64,000 nucleotides of DNA, from contig JAGSNX010000001.1 in NCBI GenBank assembly GCA_018139225.1, positions 62,001-126,000 of the forward strand, read 5' to 3'. Of the stretch, positions 1 through 9,414 are shown in pieces. Position 1 is the first letter of the stretch. Every line of letters begins with the position of its first letter. Position numbers and translations under genes: made by a program. Source of the stretch: Microvirga sp. SRT01. Its GTDB lineage: Bacteria > Pseudomonadota > Alphaproteobacteria > Sphingomonadales > Sphingomonadaceae. Below the pieces are notes generated by a model. It had not been told where the DNA came from and searched no databases. It saw only the letters and a list, made by a program, of their open reading frames with translations.

Positions 1-254
1 ACTATGCGGGCATCTTCGTGCCCTCGTCCGCGTGGATCGACACCGATAGTGATTATGCTCGCGCCAAGCGTGCGGTCGAGGCGCTGGTCGCCTTCTACGT
101 CGCGCTCGGCGCACCGATCGTCACCGATCGCATCGGCTACTTCCCCGGCGACGGCGCGCAGCCTGATGCCAACGAGCCGATGATCGACCGGCTGGTCGAC
201 GGCGACACGCTCTATGCGCGCGTGATGGCTAGGCTGTACCAGCCCGCGCGATGA
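1..254 (+). CDS. C-terminal end of an unrecognised protein (partial)
   Basis: The window opens inside a reading frame that runs in phase from base 3 to a TGA at 252-254, giving about 83 C-terminal residues (YAGIFVPSSAW near the edge, ending RLYQPAR). I do not recognise the family and see no motif. Its last 26 nt overlap the 3' end of the convergent cysQ gene, a compact tail-to-tail arrangement. The true start lies outside the window, so function cannot be assigned. Confidence 0.55.
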   Translation, partial: YAGIFVPSSAWIDTDSDYARAKRAVEALVAFYVALGAPIVTDRIGYFPGDGAQPDANEPMIDRLVDGDTLYARVMARLYQPAR

Positions 255-969
255 CGTTTAGCACCCGCTTCGCCAATTCCGGCCGGCAGATCAGCAGGTC
301 GGGCAGCAACGGGTCCGCGCAATTGTAGACCAAGGGACTGCCGTCGATCCGCGACGCGTGCAGTCCCGCCGCCAGCGCGACCGCAGCCGGCGCGCAATTG
401 TCCCATTCATACTGGCCGCCGGCGTGGAGGTAGATGTCGGCGCGCCCGTCCACGACCGCCATTGCCTTCGCCCCGGCCGATCCCATGCCCAGCATCTCGG
501 CATCCAGCGCAGTCGCCACCCGTAGGGCGATGTCCGGGCACCGCGTCCGGCTGACGACGACGCGCGGCCGGGCGGGCAGGGGAGGCAATACGGCGCGCGC
601 ATGATCGGTGCACCAGACGCGGCCCCATTGCGGCACCGCTACCGCGCCGAACGCCGGCCGACCGTCGATCGCCAGCCCGATATGGACCGCCCAGTCGTCC
701 AGCCCATCGGCATAGTCGCGCGTCCCGTCGAGCGGATCGACGATCCACACCCGTCGCGCTCCGCACCGCGCCCGATCGTCCAGGCTTTCCTCCGACAGGA
801 TGAAGTCGTCCGGCCGTGTCTCTGCCAGCCGCCGCAGGATCAGCGCGTTCGCCTCGCGGTCGCCGCGATCGCCCAGCGCCCGGCCCGTCTCCGCACCCTC
901 GGCCCGGATCGCGCGCAGCAGGTCGCCCGCCTCGGCCGCGATGGCGACCGCGAGTTCGGTATCGGTCAC
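229..969 (-). CDS. cysQ: 3'(2'),5'-bisphosphate nucleotidase CysQ
   Basis: Inositol-monophosphatase-fold phosphatase of 246 residues, the normal CysQ length. It removes phosphate from 3'-phosphoadenosine 5'-phosphate (PAP), the by-product of PAPS use, and so recycles AMP. The metal-binding motif DPLDGTRDY is at about residues 78-86, the upstream acidic SEES motif at 59-62, and the C-terminal WDNCAPAAV block of the family is present. It is the third gene of a leftward operon after cysD and cysNC; its ATG at 967-969 overlaps the cysNC stop by 4 nt. The position after the sulfate-activation enzymes supports PAP as substrate over inositol phosphates. Confidence 0.93.
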   Translation of the reverse strand: MTDTELAVAIAAEAGDLLRAIRAEGAETGRALGDRGDREANALILRRLAETRPDDFILSEESLDDRARCGARRVWIVDPLDGTRDYADGLDDWAVHIGLAIDGRPAFGAVAVPQWGRVWCTDHARAVLPPLPARPRVVVSRTRCPDIALRVATALDAEMLGMGSAGAKAMAVVDGRADIYLHAGGQYEWDNCAPAAVALAAGLHASRIDGSPLVYNCADPLLPDLLICRPELAKRVLNVIARAGTA

Positions 970-2879
970 AGTTCATGGCTCCACACGCCGACGACATACT
1001 CCACGATCCGCTCGGCCGCAGCTTCGGGAGTTTCGCGCGTCGTGTCGATCTTGATCTCCGGCCGCTCCGGCGCTTCATAGGGGCTGGAGATGCCGGTGAA
1101 GTCCCGAATCTCGCCCGCCCGCGCCTTGGCGTACAGACCCTTGGGGTCGCGTTCCTCCGCCGTCGCCAGCGGCGTATCGACGAAGATCTCGACGAACTCG
1201 CCCTCCGGCAGGCGCGACCGCACCATCGCCCGTTCCGCGCGGAACGGCGAGATGAACGCGGTCAGCACGATCAGCCCGGCATCCGCCATCAACCGCGCGA
1301 CTTCGCCGATCCGCCGGATATTCTCGATCCGCCCCGCATCCGAGAAGTCGAGATCGCGGTTCAGCCCGTGCCGGATATTGTCGCCGTCCAGCAGGAAGCT
1401 GTGCTTGCCCAGCGCGTGCAGCTTCTTCTCGACCAGATTGGCGATCGTCGACTTGCCCGATCCCGACAGGCCGGTGAACCACAGAACGCGCGGCGACTGC
1501 CCCTTCTGCTGCGCATGCGCCTCCCGCGTCACATCCACCGACTGCCAGTGCACGTCGGTGGCCCGCGCCAGCGCATGCTGCACCATCCCCGCCGCGACCG
1601 TCGCGTTGCTCGCGCGATCGATCAGGATGAAGCCGCCCAGATCGGCACCCTCCTCATACGGTTCGAACACGATCGGCCGGTCGGTATAGACCTCCGCGAC
1701 GCCGATATCGTTCAGCGCCAGCGTCGTCGCCGCCACCTCCGCCTGCGTGTTCACGTCGACGGTATGGCGCGGCGGCTGCACCGTAGCATTGACCATCTGC
1801 GTACCCAGCTTCAGCCAGTATCCGCGACCGGGAACGAGCGGCTGGTCCGCCATCCACACGATCGTCGCGAGCATCTGGTCCGCCACCTGCGGCGGTCCTT
1901 CCGCCGCGGCGATCACGTCGCCGCGCGAACAATCCACCTCGTCCGCCAGCACCAACGTCACCGACTCGCCCGCCGTCGCATGCCCGCGCTCGCCGTCGGC
2001 GGTCAGCACGCGCGCGACCGACGTGTTGCGCCCGGACGGTACCACGCGCACCCGGTCGCCGACCGCCACGCCGCCGCTCGCGATCATCCCCGAAAAGCCG
2101 CGGAAGTCGAGATCGGGCCGGTTCACCCACTGCACCGGCAGCCGGAACGGCCGCGCCGCCGCGCGATCGGTGTCGACCGGGATCGCCTCCAGATGCGCCA
2201 ACAGCGTCGGGCCTTCGTACCAGTCCATCGCCGGCGAGGGCGTTGCGACATTTTCCCCCGTCAGTCCGGACAGCGGGATCGCCGCAAATCGTTCGATCTC
2301 GATGCCCTTGGCGAACTCGGCGTAATCGGCGACGATCGCCTCGAACCGTGCGCGGTCATGGCCGATCAGGTCCATCTTGTTGACCGCCAGCACGATCTCG
2401 CGAATGCCGACCAGATGCGCCAGCCAGCTATGCCGCCGCGTCTGCGTCAGCACGCCCTTGCGCGCGTCGATCAGGATCACCGCGCAATCGGCGGTCGATG
2501 CGCCCGTAACCATGTTGCGCGTATATTGCTCGTGCCCCGGCGTGTCCGCGACGATGAACTTGCGTTTCTCGGTCGCGAAGAACCGGTACGCGACGTCGAT
2601 CGTAATGCCCTGCTCGCGCTCGGCCGCCAGCCCGTCGACCAGCAGGGCGAAGTCGATATTCGCCCCCTGCGTCCCCATCCGCGCCGAGTCCGCCTCCAGC
2701 GCCGCGAGCTGATCCTCGAAGATCGTCTTCGAATCGTACAGCAGGCGGCCGATCAGCGTCGACTTGCCGTCGTCCACCGATCCGCAGGTGATGAATCGTA
2801 GCATCGTCTTGGCGGCGTGCCCGGCGAGATAGGCGTCGATATCCTCGCCGATCAGCGCCTCGGGTGTGTAGGCGCTCAC
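966..2879 (-). CDS. cysN: Bifunctional sulfate adenylyltransferase subunit 1 / adenylylsulfate kinase (CysN-CysC fusion)
   Basis: 637-residue fusion. The N-terminal part is the CysN GTPase, with P-loop GSVDDGKST at 33-41, [12 protein letters not shown] and an EF-Tu-like beta-barrel region; it drives ATP sulfurylase together with CysD. The C-terminal part is the APS kinase CysC, with a second P-loop GLSGSGKST near residue 465, and makes PAPS. The GTG start at 2877-2879 is chosen because GGAGGGAG lies just upstream on the minus strand and the protein then begins SAYTPEALI; the open frame reaches further, to 2987, but that part overlaps cysD and looks non-coding. It starts 46 nt after cysD and overlaps cysQ by 4 nt. 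Confidence 0.95.
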   Translation of the reverse strand: MSAYTPEALIGEDIDAYLAGHAAKTMLRFITCGSVDDGKSTLIGRLLYDSKTIFEDQLAALEADSARMGTQGANIDFALLVDGLAAEREQGITIDVAYRFFATEKRKFIVADTPGHEQYTRNMVTGASTADCAVILIDARKGVLTQTRRHSWLAHLVGIREIVLAVNKMDLIGHDRARFEAIVADYAEFAKGIEIERFAAIPLSGLTGENVATPSPAMDWYEGPTLLAHLEAIPVDTDRAAARPFRLPVQWVNRPDLDFRGFSGMIASGGVAVGDRVRVVPSGRNTSVARVLTADGERGHATAGESVTLVLADEVDCSRGDVIAAAEGPPQVADQMLATIVWMADQPLVPGRGYWLKLGTQMVNATVQPPRHTVDVNTQAEVAATTLALNDIGVAEVYTDRPIVFEPYEEGADLGGFILIDRASNATVAAGMVQHALARATDVHWQSVDVTREAHAQQKGQSPRVLWFTGLSGSGKSTIANLVEKKLHALGKHSFLLDGDNIRHGLNRDLDFSDAGRIENIRRIGEVARLMADAGLIVLTAFISPFRAERAMVRSRLPEGEFVEIFVDTPLATAEERDPKGLYAKARAGEIRDFTGISSPYEAPERPEIKIDTTRETPEAAAERIVEYVVGVWSHEL

Positions 2880-2925
2880 TCTGCTCCCTCCCTCTCGGGG
2901 ACGAACGCTTGCATCGGCGCACCCA

Positions 2926-3825
2926 TCAGAAATACCCCTCGCGCTTCTTCTTCTCCATGCTGGCCGCCTGATCGTGATCGATCGCACGTCCCTGCCGCTC
3001 GGAGGTCGTCGTCAGCAGCATTTCCTGGATCACCGCCGACAGCGTATCCGCCCGGCTCTCCACCGCGCCGGTCAACGGGTAGCAGCCGAGCGTGCGAAAC
3101 CGGATCGATCGCTCCACCGGCAGCTCCCCCGGCTTGAGCCGGAAGCGATCGTCATCGACCATCAGCAACATGCCGTCGCGTTCGACGGTCGGACGAGGGG
3201 CAGCAAAGTATAGCGGCACGATCTCGATCCCCTCGGCCAGGATGTATTGCCAGATGTCGAGTTCGGTCCAGTTCGACAGAGGGAACACGCGCAGGCTTTC
3301 GCCCCGGTTCAGGCGCGCATTGTACAGCCGCCACAATTCGGGGCGCTGCGCCTTCGGGTCCCAGCCGTGACTGGCCGACCGGAACGAAAAGATGCGCTCC
3401 TTCGCGCGGCTCTTCTCCTCGTCGCGCCGCGCGCCGCCGAACGCCGCGTCGTAACCGCCCGCGGTCAGCGCCTGCTTCAGCCCCTCCGTCTTCCACAGGT
3501 CGGTGTGCCGCCCGCCATGATCGAACGGATTGATCCCCGCCGCCACGGCGTCCGGGTTCTTGTGGACGATCAGCTCCATGCCGGCGTCCGCCGCCGCCTT
3601 GTCGCGCAGGTCGTACATCGCCCTGAACTTCCACGTCGTATCGACATGCAGCAGGGGAAAGGGGGGGCGGCCCGGCGCGAACGCCTTCTTCGCCAGATGC
3701 AGCATCACCGCGGAATCCTTGCCGACGGAATACAGCATCACCGGCCGCTCCGCCTCGGCGACGACCTCGCGCAGGATGTGGATGCTTTCGGCTTCGAGCC
3801 GTTGAAGGTGGGTGAGCGTACTCAT
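2926..3825 (-). CDS. cysD: Sulfate adenylyltransferase subunit 2 (CysD)
   Basis: 299 residues, the usual CysD size. PP-loop ATP pyrophosphatase subunit that adenylates sulfate to APS using the GTPase activity of CysN. The PP-loop SVGKDS is at 33-38; the conserved [24 protein letters not shown] and SNWTELDIW segments follow, and the protein ends with KKKREGYF, typical of CysD. It is the first gene of the leftward cysD-cysNC-cysQ operon. No sulfite-reductase or CysH gene is in the window, so the rest of assimilation must be encoded elsewhere. Confidence 0.96.
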   Translation of the reverse strand: MSTLTHLQRLEAESIHILREVVAEAERPVMLYSVGKDSAVMLHLAKKAFAPGRPPFPLLHVDTTWKFRAMYDLRDKAAADAGMELIVHKNPDAVAAGINPFDHGGRHTDLWKTEGLKQALTAGGYDAAFGGARRDEEKSRAKERIFSFRSASHGWDPKAQRPELWRLYNARLNRGESLRVFPLSNWTELDIWQYILAEGIEIVPLYFAAPRPTVERDGMLLMVDDDRFRLKPGELPVERSIRFRTLGCYPLTGAVESRADTLSAVIQEMLLTTTSERQGRAIDHDQAASMEKKKREGYF

Positions 3826-3874
3826 CGACGCTTCAGATAGTCACGTCGCCGCGCCGTGCGACCAACTTATCCTG

Positions 3875-4102
3875 TCAGTCGCAATAGTCCGCCCGTTCGC
3901 GCTCCAGCGAGTCGAGGATGCGCGCGCCCGCCATGAACACCGCGACGGGGCACAGCGCGAACAGCATCACGCCGCCCCACCCAGGATACTGGTTCATGTA
4001 ATGCACGCCACGCTCCGCCGCGCCGTTGGCGAGGCCGTAGATCACGAGGAACGCCTCGAACTTGGTCTTGATGACGAACAGCCGGGCGAAGCGGGACCAC
4101 AT
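3875..4102 (-). CDS. Small conserved membrane protein, unknown function
   Basis: 75-residue protein beginning MWSRFARLFVIKTKFEAFLVIYG and ending SLERERADYCD. A charged amphipathic N-terminus is followed by a hydrophobic stretch (GWGGVMLFALCPVAVFMAGA) that should form one membrane helix. Its style matches small sphingomonad proteins of unknown role. The open frame continues upstream to 4192, but that part looks non-coding, so the internal ATG at 4100-4102 is used; no clear ribosome-binding site helps. It ends 49 nt before cysD on the same strand, so read-through into the cys operon is possible. No function is proposed. Confidence 0.6.
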   Translation of the reverse strand: MWSRFARLFVIKTKFEAFLVIYGLANGAAERGVHYMNQYPGWGGVMLFALCPVAVFMAGARILDSLERERADYCD

Positions 4103-4264
4103 GCCCGAAACATAGCAAGGTTGGGGCCAATGGCGGAAGAGCGTCGGTTTGCCGCGGGCGAAGATGGTTACCCGTAAGTTAATCCGACACATTCAGCGGG
4201 ATCGAGATCGTCCCGGCATCGACGATCATCGGAGCGTGACGATATCGCATCGAGCCGACGGACC

Positions 4265-4317
4265 CGGTCGCCCTGAGCCTGTCCCGATCCGTTTGCCCTG
4301 AGCTTGTCGAAGGGCGC
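4265..4317. repeat. REP-like intergenic element, one full and one partial copy
   Basis: The 373-nt gap 4103-4475 holds a full unit, GCCCTGAGCTTGTCGAAGGGC with flanks (4289-4317), whose arms GCCCT/AGGGC form a hairpin, and a truncated copy CGGTCGCCCTGAGCCTGTC (4265-4283) just before it. I recall this TTCGACAAGCTCAGGG sequence as a very common intergenic repeat in sphingomonads and relatives. It lies between the 3' end of astB and the 5' side of the small membrane gene. Nothing else is recognisable in this gap; short open frames across it (LRPSTSSGQT-like peptides) are translations of the repeat. Confidence 0.7.
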
Positions 4318-4475
4318 AGTTGTCGTCCTTGCGTCGGCGGGCCCGGCACGAACGGGTTCAAGCCGATGTCCGCACCCTTGAAACGCTATAGCATGCGGTA
4401 CCGTGGACGCGGGGCGAGCCCGGCTCGAATGACCGCTGAGCGATCCATCAACGGGTGATCGTCGCGACCAGACCG

Positions 4476-5714
4476 TCACACCAGTTCGGCCAGACCCAAC
4501 GCCTCCAGCAACGCCGCCCGCGCCGCTTCGACCGCCGCCATCAGCGCAGGATCATGCAAACCGTCCGCCGCGATCTCCTCCGGCCAATGCGCCTCGATCA
4601 CCGCCGCGATCCGGTCCAGTCGGGCATGGTCCACCAGAAACCGCGGATCGACCAGCGCCGGATCGGCCACTACGCGCAGCCGCAGACACGCCGGCCCGCC
4701 ACCGTTCGCCATCGACTCGCGAACGTCGACCACCTCGACGCGGCGGATCGGGCCGTTACCGGCGACATGCTCCATCAGCCACGACCATACGGGCGGCGTT
4801 TCCCGCGCCTCGCCGGGCACGATCAGCGACATGCTTCCATCGGGCAGCGTCACCAGCTGCGCGTTGAAAAGATAGCTGGAAATCGCATCCGCCAGCGATA
4901 CCCGGGCCGTCGGCACCTCCACGATCTCCACCGCCGGCAGCGCCGCACGCAAATCTGCGTAGAAGCCGTCACGATCCGCGAACGCCTGTTCATGCGCGAA
5001 CAGCACCCGCTCGTTCGCCACCGCGACGACATCGTTGTGGAACGCGCCCGCCGCGATCGCCGCTTCCGACTGTTCGACGAACAGCGCGTGACGGACACCG
5101 TGCCGCCGCGCGACAGCCGCGCTCGCATCGCGGTGCTGGCGTGCAGGAAAGGGCCCGCCGCTGCGCCCGTAGACGAAGACCTCGACGCCCGCCTCGCCAT
5201 GCCGCTCGCACAGCCGCATGTGATTGGCCGCGCCCTCGTCCCCGAACGGGGCCGGCACCGGGCCATGCACCACGAACGACGGATCGGCGAACGCGACGCG
5301 CAACTGCGCCAGCGTCGCCGGCCATTCGTGGCTGCGATGCGGCATCGTCACCAGATTGGCGACGGTGAGGTGACACTGTCCGTCCGTGCAGTCGGTGGCG
5401 GGCGACACCGTCGCCGCATTCGCCGCCCACATCGCCGACGCCGACATCGCCTGCGCCAGAAGATGCGGTTCGGCTGCTTCTACATCGCTCGCCAGCGCCG
5501 CCAGCCAGCCACGATCGGGCCGCGGGTGCGGCAGCAATATACCCTGCACCACTCCAAGATCGAGGTTCGCGCGCATCTTGGCGATGCCCTGCAACGCCGC
5601 CGCGCGCGGCCGCGACACCAGCCCGGCGTTCCGCGTCGCCGCCAGATTGCCCGGACTCAGGCCGGCATAATTGTGGCTCGGGCCGACGATCCCGTCGAAA
5701 TTGATCTCCCGCAT
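4476..5714 (-). CDS. astB: N-succinylarginine dihydrolase AstB
   Basis: 412 residues; second enzyme of the arginine succinyltransferase (AST) pathway, converting N2-succinylarginine to N2-succinylornithine with release of ammonia and CO2. The N-terminus REINFDGIVGPSHNYAGLS is a family hallmark, and TDCTDGQCHLTVANLV and GNGGGPACLRLRV-like segments are present (here NGGGPACLRLRV). The ATG at 5712-5714 overlaps the astA stop as TGATG; a GTG one codon upstream is possible but less likely. Last gene of the M20 hydrolase-astA-astB operon. AstC, AstD and AstE are not in the window. Confidence 0.95.
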   Translation of the reverse strand: MREINFDGIVGPSHNYAGLSPGNLAATRNAGLVSRPRAAALQGIAKMRANLDLGVVQGILLPHPRPDRGWLAALASDVEAAEPHLLAQAMSASAMWAANAATVSPATDCTDGQCHLTVANLVTMPHRSHEWPATLAQLRVAFADPSFVVHGPVPAPFGDEGAANHMRLCERHGEAGVEVFVYGRSGGPFPARQHRDASAAVARRHGVRHALFVEQSEAAIAAGAFHNDVVAVANERVLFAHEQAFADRDGFYADLRAALPAVEIVEVPTARVSLADAISSYLFNAQLVTLPDGSMSLIVPGEARETPPVWSWLMEHVAGNGPIRRVEVVDVRESMANGGGPACLRLRVVADPALVDPRFLVDHARLDRIAAVIEAHWPEEIAADGLHDPALMAAVEAARAALLEALGLAELV

Positions 5715-6730
5715 CACAGCCGCCCGACATGCGTGACGTGGTCGTCCTCACCGACGCCCAGCGCACTTGCCGCTTCGACAGACAGCACAATCCCGTCCGC
5801 CGCCTCGCGTACCAGCCCGAACGTGCAGCGGAAATCCGCCATGTGCCCGCACGCGACCAGCGCCTCCGCGCCGCCGTCGCGATCGACCGCGATGATCCGG
5901 CTCGCCCGTGCCTCCCGGATCGACCGGACGGCATCGGTCCGCGCCGTCATCGTCGGTCCCCCATCGAAGATGTCGCAGTAATTCTCGTACGCGAAGCCTT
6001 CGTTCTCCAGCATCCGCATCGCCGCCCGACCGCTGGGGTGGGGCAGGCCGATTACCGATCGCGCATGATCCGACAGCATCGCGGTGTAGATCGGGTGCTT
6101 CGGCATCAGGTCGGCGATGAACTGGTGGCCGTTCGTCGCATTGAACTGGTCGGCATCCTGAAAATTCATCCCGAAGAACCGCCCCGCCAGCCCGTCCCAG
6201 AACGGCGATCCGCCCGCCTCGTCGATCACCCCGCGCAACTCCGCCAAAATGCGATCCGCGAACCGCTTCCGGTGCATCGCGATGAACAGATAGCGCGCCC
6301 GGGCCAGCAACAGCCCCAGGCCACCCGCGCGCTCGCCCGGATGCAGGAACAGGCCGCCGACCTCCGACGCCCCCTCCAGATCGGTGGTCAGCGTCAGCAT
6401 CTCGGCGCGGAACGTCCGCCCCAGTTCCTTGCTTGCCTGCGTCAGCGTTCCCAGCCGATAGCTGTAGAAGGGGTGACGCTGCCCGACCCGCGTGAAGATC
6501 TGGCACGTGCCCCGGACCTCGCCCGTCGCGACATCCTCCAGCACCAGCACGAACAACTCGTCCTCGATCGCCTCGTCCTGCCGCGCGAACGCCTCGTGAC
6601 TGCGGTCCAGCTTCGCCTTCAGCGCGCGGCGGTCGGGCGGCAGGTTCGTGAAGCCGCCCCCGGTCAGCTTCGCCATCTCGTACAGGTGCTGAAGATCGTC
6701 GTCGGTCGCGGCGCGGATGCGGTGGCTCAT
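5714..6730 (-). CDS. astA: Arginine N-succinyltransferase AstA
   Basis: 338 residues, matching AstA. Transfers succinyl from succinyl-CoA to the alpha-amino group of arginine, the entry step of the AST route that uses arginine as nitrogen or carbon source. GNAT-type fold; conserved blocks include LTGGGFTNLPPD near the start, the GGLFLHPGERAGGLGLLLARAR acetyl-CoA-type loop, and FWDGLAGRFFGMNF. The ATG overlaps the stop of the upstream M20 hydrolase by 4 nt (ATGA), and the stop overlaps astB, so the three genes are almost certainly co-translated. Confidence 0.95.
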   Translation of the reverse strand: MSHRIRAATDDDLQHLYEMAKLTGGGFTNLPPDRRALKAKLDRSHEAFARQDEAIEDELFVLVLEDVATGEVRGTCQIFTRVGQRHPFYSYRLGTLTQASKELGRTFRAEMLTLTTDLEGASEVGGLFLHPGERAGGLGLLLARARYLFIAMHRKRFADRILAELRGVIDEAGGSPFWDGLAGRFFGMNFQDADQFNATNGHQFIADLMPKHPIYTAMLSDHARSVIGLPHPSGRAAMRMLENEGFAYENYCDIFDGGPTMTARTDAVRSIREARASRIIAVDRDGGAEALVACGHMADFRCTFGLVREAADGIVLSVEAASALGVGEDDHVTHVGRL

Positions 6731-7932
6731 GTCGGCAGCCTAGCCGCGATCCGCAGCATCGTCACGGCGGTCAGCGCGGCCCGTTCGATCAGGCTGTCGA
6801 CCAGCAGGAACTCGTCGCTGGAATGGATCGCACCGCCGCGCACGCCCATCGTGTCGACCACCGGCACGCCCGCCGCGGCAATGTTGTTGCCGTCGCACAC
6901 CCCGCCGGTGTCCCGCCAGCCGACCGCGATGCCCAGCGATCCTGCCGCATCCTCGATCACCGCCTGCAACGCTTCCGCCCCCGCATCCACCGGCTTGGGC
7001 GGGCGATTGAAGCCGCCATGCACCGCCACTGAGACGCCACGTCGGCCCGCGACTTCCGCCGTCACCCGGTCCACCACCGCCTGCGCCCGCGCGATCGCAC
7101 CGGCATCGCGCGGGCGGAAGTTCACGCGCAGCACGGCCAGTTCGGGCACGACGTTGTTCGGCCCGCCGCCCTCGATCCGCGCCGGATTGACCCACAGCCC
7201 GTCGCCGCGCGCATCCGCCAGCCGAACCGCGATCTCCGACGCCGCGACGATCGCGTTGCGGCCCTCTTCGGGATTGCGCCCGGCATGCGCGCTCCGGCCA
7301 CGCACCACGATCGAGAAATTGCCCGTACCGCCGCGTGCGCCGACCAGCGTGCCGTCCGCCAGCGCCGGCTCATATCCCAACGCGGCGACCTTGCCCGCCG
7401 CCACCTTCGCGATCAGCGCGGCCGACGACAGCGATCCGGTCTCCTCGTCCGAATTGATGAGCACGTCATACCCCAGCGCGCAGCCACCCTCCGCCTCGAT
7501 CGCGGTCAGCGCCGCCAGCATTGCCGCCAGCCCGCCCTTCATGTCGGCCACGCCCGGCCCTACCAGCACCCCCGGCTCGCGCCAGTGCAGCGTCTGGAAC
7601 GCGTGGTCCGCGCCGTACACGGTGTCCATATGCCCCATCAGCAGCACGCGCCGCCCGGCGTCCGGGCGTACCCGCACCAGCAGATGCCGCCCATGCGCCA
7701 GCGGCGACACGATCCCGTCCGCCGCCACGCTCTCGACCGGCGCCGGCTCGATCAGCGACACGTCGCCCGGCAGCACCGCGAACGCATCCGCCAGCACGGT
7801 GGCCATCCGCGCCAGCCCGTCGAGATTGCGCGTGCCACTATTGATGGCCGCCCAATGCTCGACCTGCGCCAGCATCGCCGCCGCATCCAGCCGGGCCACG
7901 ACGGCCTGCTCGTTCGAAGTCATCCCCACCAT
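6727..7932 (-). CDS. M20-family metallohydrolase (carboxypeptidase G2 / deacylase type) in the ast operon
   Basis: 401-residue M20 zinc hydrolase. Visible metal-site motifs are GHMDTVYG, VADMKGG and the catalytic DEETGS loop; the dimerisation lid carries GRSAHAG, and GGAIHSSDEFLLV near the C-terminus supplies a further ligand. Family members cleave amide bonds of N-acyl amino acids or gamma-glutamyl/folyl substrates. Being first in an operon with astA and astB suggests a role in arginine or succinyl-amino-acid breakdown (inference), perhaps feeding or replacing a succinylglutamate-type desuccinylation step. An internal ATG at 7923 (MTSNEQ) is an alternative start. No signal peptide is evident. 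Confidence 0.85.
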   Translation of the reverse strand: MVGMTSNEQAVVARLDAAAMLAQVEHWAAINSGTRNLDGLARMATVLADAFAVLPGDVSLIEPAPVESVAADGIVSPLAHGRHLLVRVRPDAGRRVLLMGHMDTVYGADHAFQTLHWREPGVLVGPGVADMKGGLAAMLAALTAIEAEGGCALGYDVLINSDEETGSLSSAALIAKVAAGKVAALGYEPALADGTLVGARGGTGNFSIVVRGRSAHAGRNPEEGRNAIVAASEIAVRLADARGDGLWVNPARIEGGGPNNVVPELAVLRVNFRPRDAGAIARAQAVVDRVTAEVAGRRGVSVAVHGGFNRPPKPVDAGAEALQAVIEDAAGSLGIAVGWRDTGGVCDGNNIAAAGVPVVDTMGVRGGAIHSSDEFLLVDSLIERAALTAVTMLRIAARLPT

Positions 7933-7951
7933 CGGCGGGGATGTACCGACG

Positions 7952-8869
7952 TCAGAAGGAATAGACCAGCGACGCCCGGCTGATCGTGTCGGTGGTCTTG
8001 CGCCCGGCGGGCGGCATGCTCTCGTACTGGACGTTGTACGACAGCTGCGCCGACAGCGGCCCGATCAGCTTCGCCTGCACCGCGCTGTTGGTGTTCACCG
8101 TCGAATTGAACCGCTGCACATAGGCCGATGCGGTCTGGGTAAAGCCCAGCCCCGGCAGGATGCGGATCCGGAAATCGATCGTACCGCGCCCGGCGACGCT
8201 CGACTGCACCGTCCCGTCGGTGAAGGCGGTGTGCCGGTACGCCGGCCCCAGCTCCACATCGAGCTGCATGTTCGCTTGCTTGATCGCGCTGTACCCGGCA
8301 CCGCCCGACACCGACACACGGTCGTAATAGCCGAGGAACTTGTCGCTTTCATACTGCGCCGCCCCGTACGCATAGGCGCGGTCGCCGAACTTGTAGTTCG
8401 GTTCGTAGCTGGCGAGGTAGTGCTCGCGCGTCGTGATGCCCAGGCTTTCCTGATAATCCGCCTGCGCGCGGAACTTGTGCCGCCATTGCAGCCCCTCGCG
8501 CGTCAGGTCGACGACCGCGCTGCCGCCCGCCGTCTCCGAATTGCCCGTCGAAACGAAGCCGCCGAGCTCGGCCTTGCCCGTCCACAACGTCAGGAAGCTC
8601 GCCTGCCGGATCACCCGTTCGCGTGCCGCCGCGCGGTCCGCACGCCACTTGTTCGCGATCGCCAGCACCGCGTCGCCGCTCAGCGGATCGGCCGAGCGCG
8701 CGTACTTCACGATCGTCGACACCTCGCCCTCGTTGCCCGAATCCAGCGCGGCATCCAGCATCGCCCGGATATTCTCCGGGATCATCGCCCCCGCCGCCGT
8801 CTGCTGCGGGGCGGGAGCCGGCGCCGACACATCGACCGCGGCGCTCATCAGAAGGGCGAGGGTAAGCAC
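7952..8869 (-). CDS. DUF481-family outer-membrane beta-barrel protein
   Basis: 305 residues starting VLTLALLMSAAVDVSA, a short signal peptide, then an AQ/P-rich spacer and an alpha-helical segment. From about residue 95 the sequence is a beta-barrel with alternating aromatic and polar strands (GKAELGGFVSTGNSETAGG, RAQADYQESLG, YAYGAAQYESDKFLGYYDRVSVSGGAGY) and ends in a terminal phenylalanine (SLVYSF), the BAM recognition signature. This matches the DUF481 group (YdiY-like). The GTG start at 8867-8869 is supported by AGGA six bases upstream; the longer open frame to 9391 overlaps the Nudix gene and is not coding. Function of the family is unknown. Confidence 0.85.
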   Translation of the reverse strand: MLTLALLMSAAVDVSAPAPAPQQTAAGAMIPENIRAMLDAALDSGNEGEVSTIVKYARSADPLSGDAVLAIANKWRADRAAARERVIRQASFLTLWTGKAELGGFVSTGNSETAGGSAVVDLTREGLQWRHKFRAQADYQESLGITTREHYLASYEPNYKFGDRAYAYGAAQYESDKFLGYYDRVSVSGGAGYSAIKQANMQLDVELGPAYRHTAFTDGTVQSSVAGRGTIDFRIRILPGLGFTQTASAYVQRFNSTVNTNSAVQAKLIGPLSAQLSYNVQYESMPPAGRKTTDTISRASLVYSF

Positions 8870-8940
8870 GCTTGTCCTACTATAACATTGTCGCCGGCTC
8901 GCAACCGTCTCTGGGCGATCCGCTTTTCGACCTTCTAGGG

Positions 8941-9414
8941 CTATGCGCCCAGATGCCCCGCGAACGCGGCCAGCACATCCTCGTACAGCTGCCGCTTGAA
9001 CGGCACGATGACTCGCGGCAACTCCGCCGGCTTGATCCAGCGCCACGCGCGGAACTCCGGATGCGGCGTACGGATGTCGACGTCGCTGTCCTCGCCCAGA
9101 AAACGGAACAGGAACCAGCGTTGCACCTGCCCGCGCCACTTGCCCTTCCAAACCTTGCCGATCAGCTCCGGCGGCAGGTCGTAGGTGAACTCGCCCGGCG
9201 CCTCCGCGACCAGTTCGACCTTGTCGGGCGCAACGCCGGTTTCCTCCCATAGCTCCCGCGTCGCCGCAGTCAGGGCATCCTCGCCGGGATCGATCCCGCC
9301 CTGCGGCATCTGCCACGCCTCCAGCGTCGAATCGAGCCGCTGCCCGACGAACACCAGCCCCTCGCGATTGACCAGCATCACGCCCGCGCAAGGGCGATAG
9401 GGCAGGTCGCTCAC
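8941..9414 (-). CDS. rppH: RNA pyrophosphohydrolase RppH (Nudix)
   Basis: 157 residues. The Nudix box [23 protein letters not shown] (residues 39-61) has every catalytic position: G-x5-E-x7-RELxEExG. The opening [13 protein letters not shown] and the block [18 protein letters not shown] are characteristic of RppH, which converts 5'-triphosphate RNA to monophosphate and so triggers RNase E decay; related enzymes hydrolyse dinucleoside polyphosphates. The GTG start at 9412-9414 overlaps the stop of the upstream esterase as GTGA. No translation start further upstream makes sense because it would run through that esterase. Confidence 0.9.
   Translation of the reverse strand: MSDLPYRPCAGVMLVNREGLVFVGQRLDSTLEAWQMPQGGIDPGEDALTAATRELWEETGVAPDKVELVAEAPGEFTYDLPPELIGKVWKGKWRGQVQRWFLFRFLGEDSDVDIRTPHPEFRAWRWIKPAELPRVIVPFKRQLYEDVLAAFAGHLGA

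Noticed and set aside
816..2801. Long rightward open frame opposite cysNC
   Set aside because: Arginine-, histidine- and proline-rich antisense shadow of a recognised gene; high GC leaves stop-free opposite frames.
4168..4479. Short leftward frames in the gap before astB
   Set aside because: Translations of the REP-like repeat (LRPSTSSGQT-type peptides).
5729..8938. 1069-residue rightward open frame opposite astA, M20 and DUF481 genes
   Set aside because: It crosses three well-supported genes on the other strand and has no protein-like motifs.
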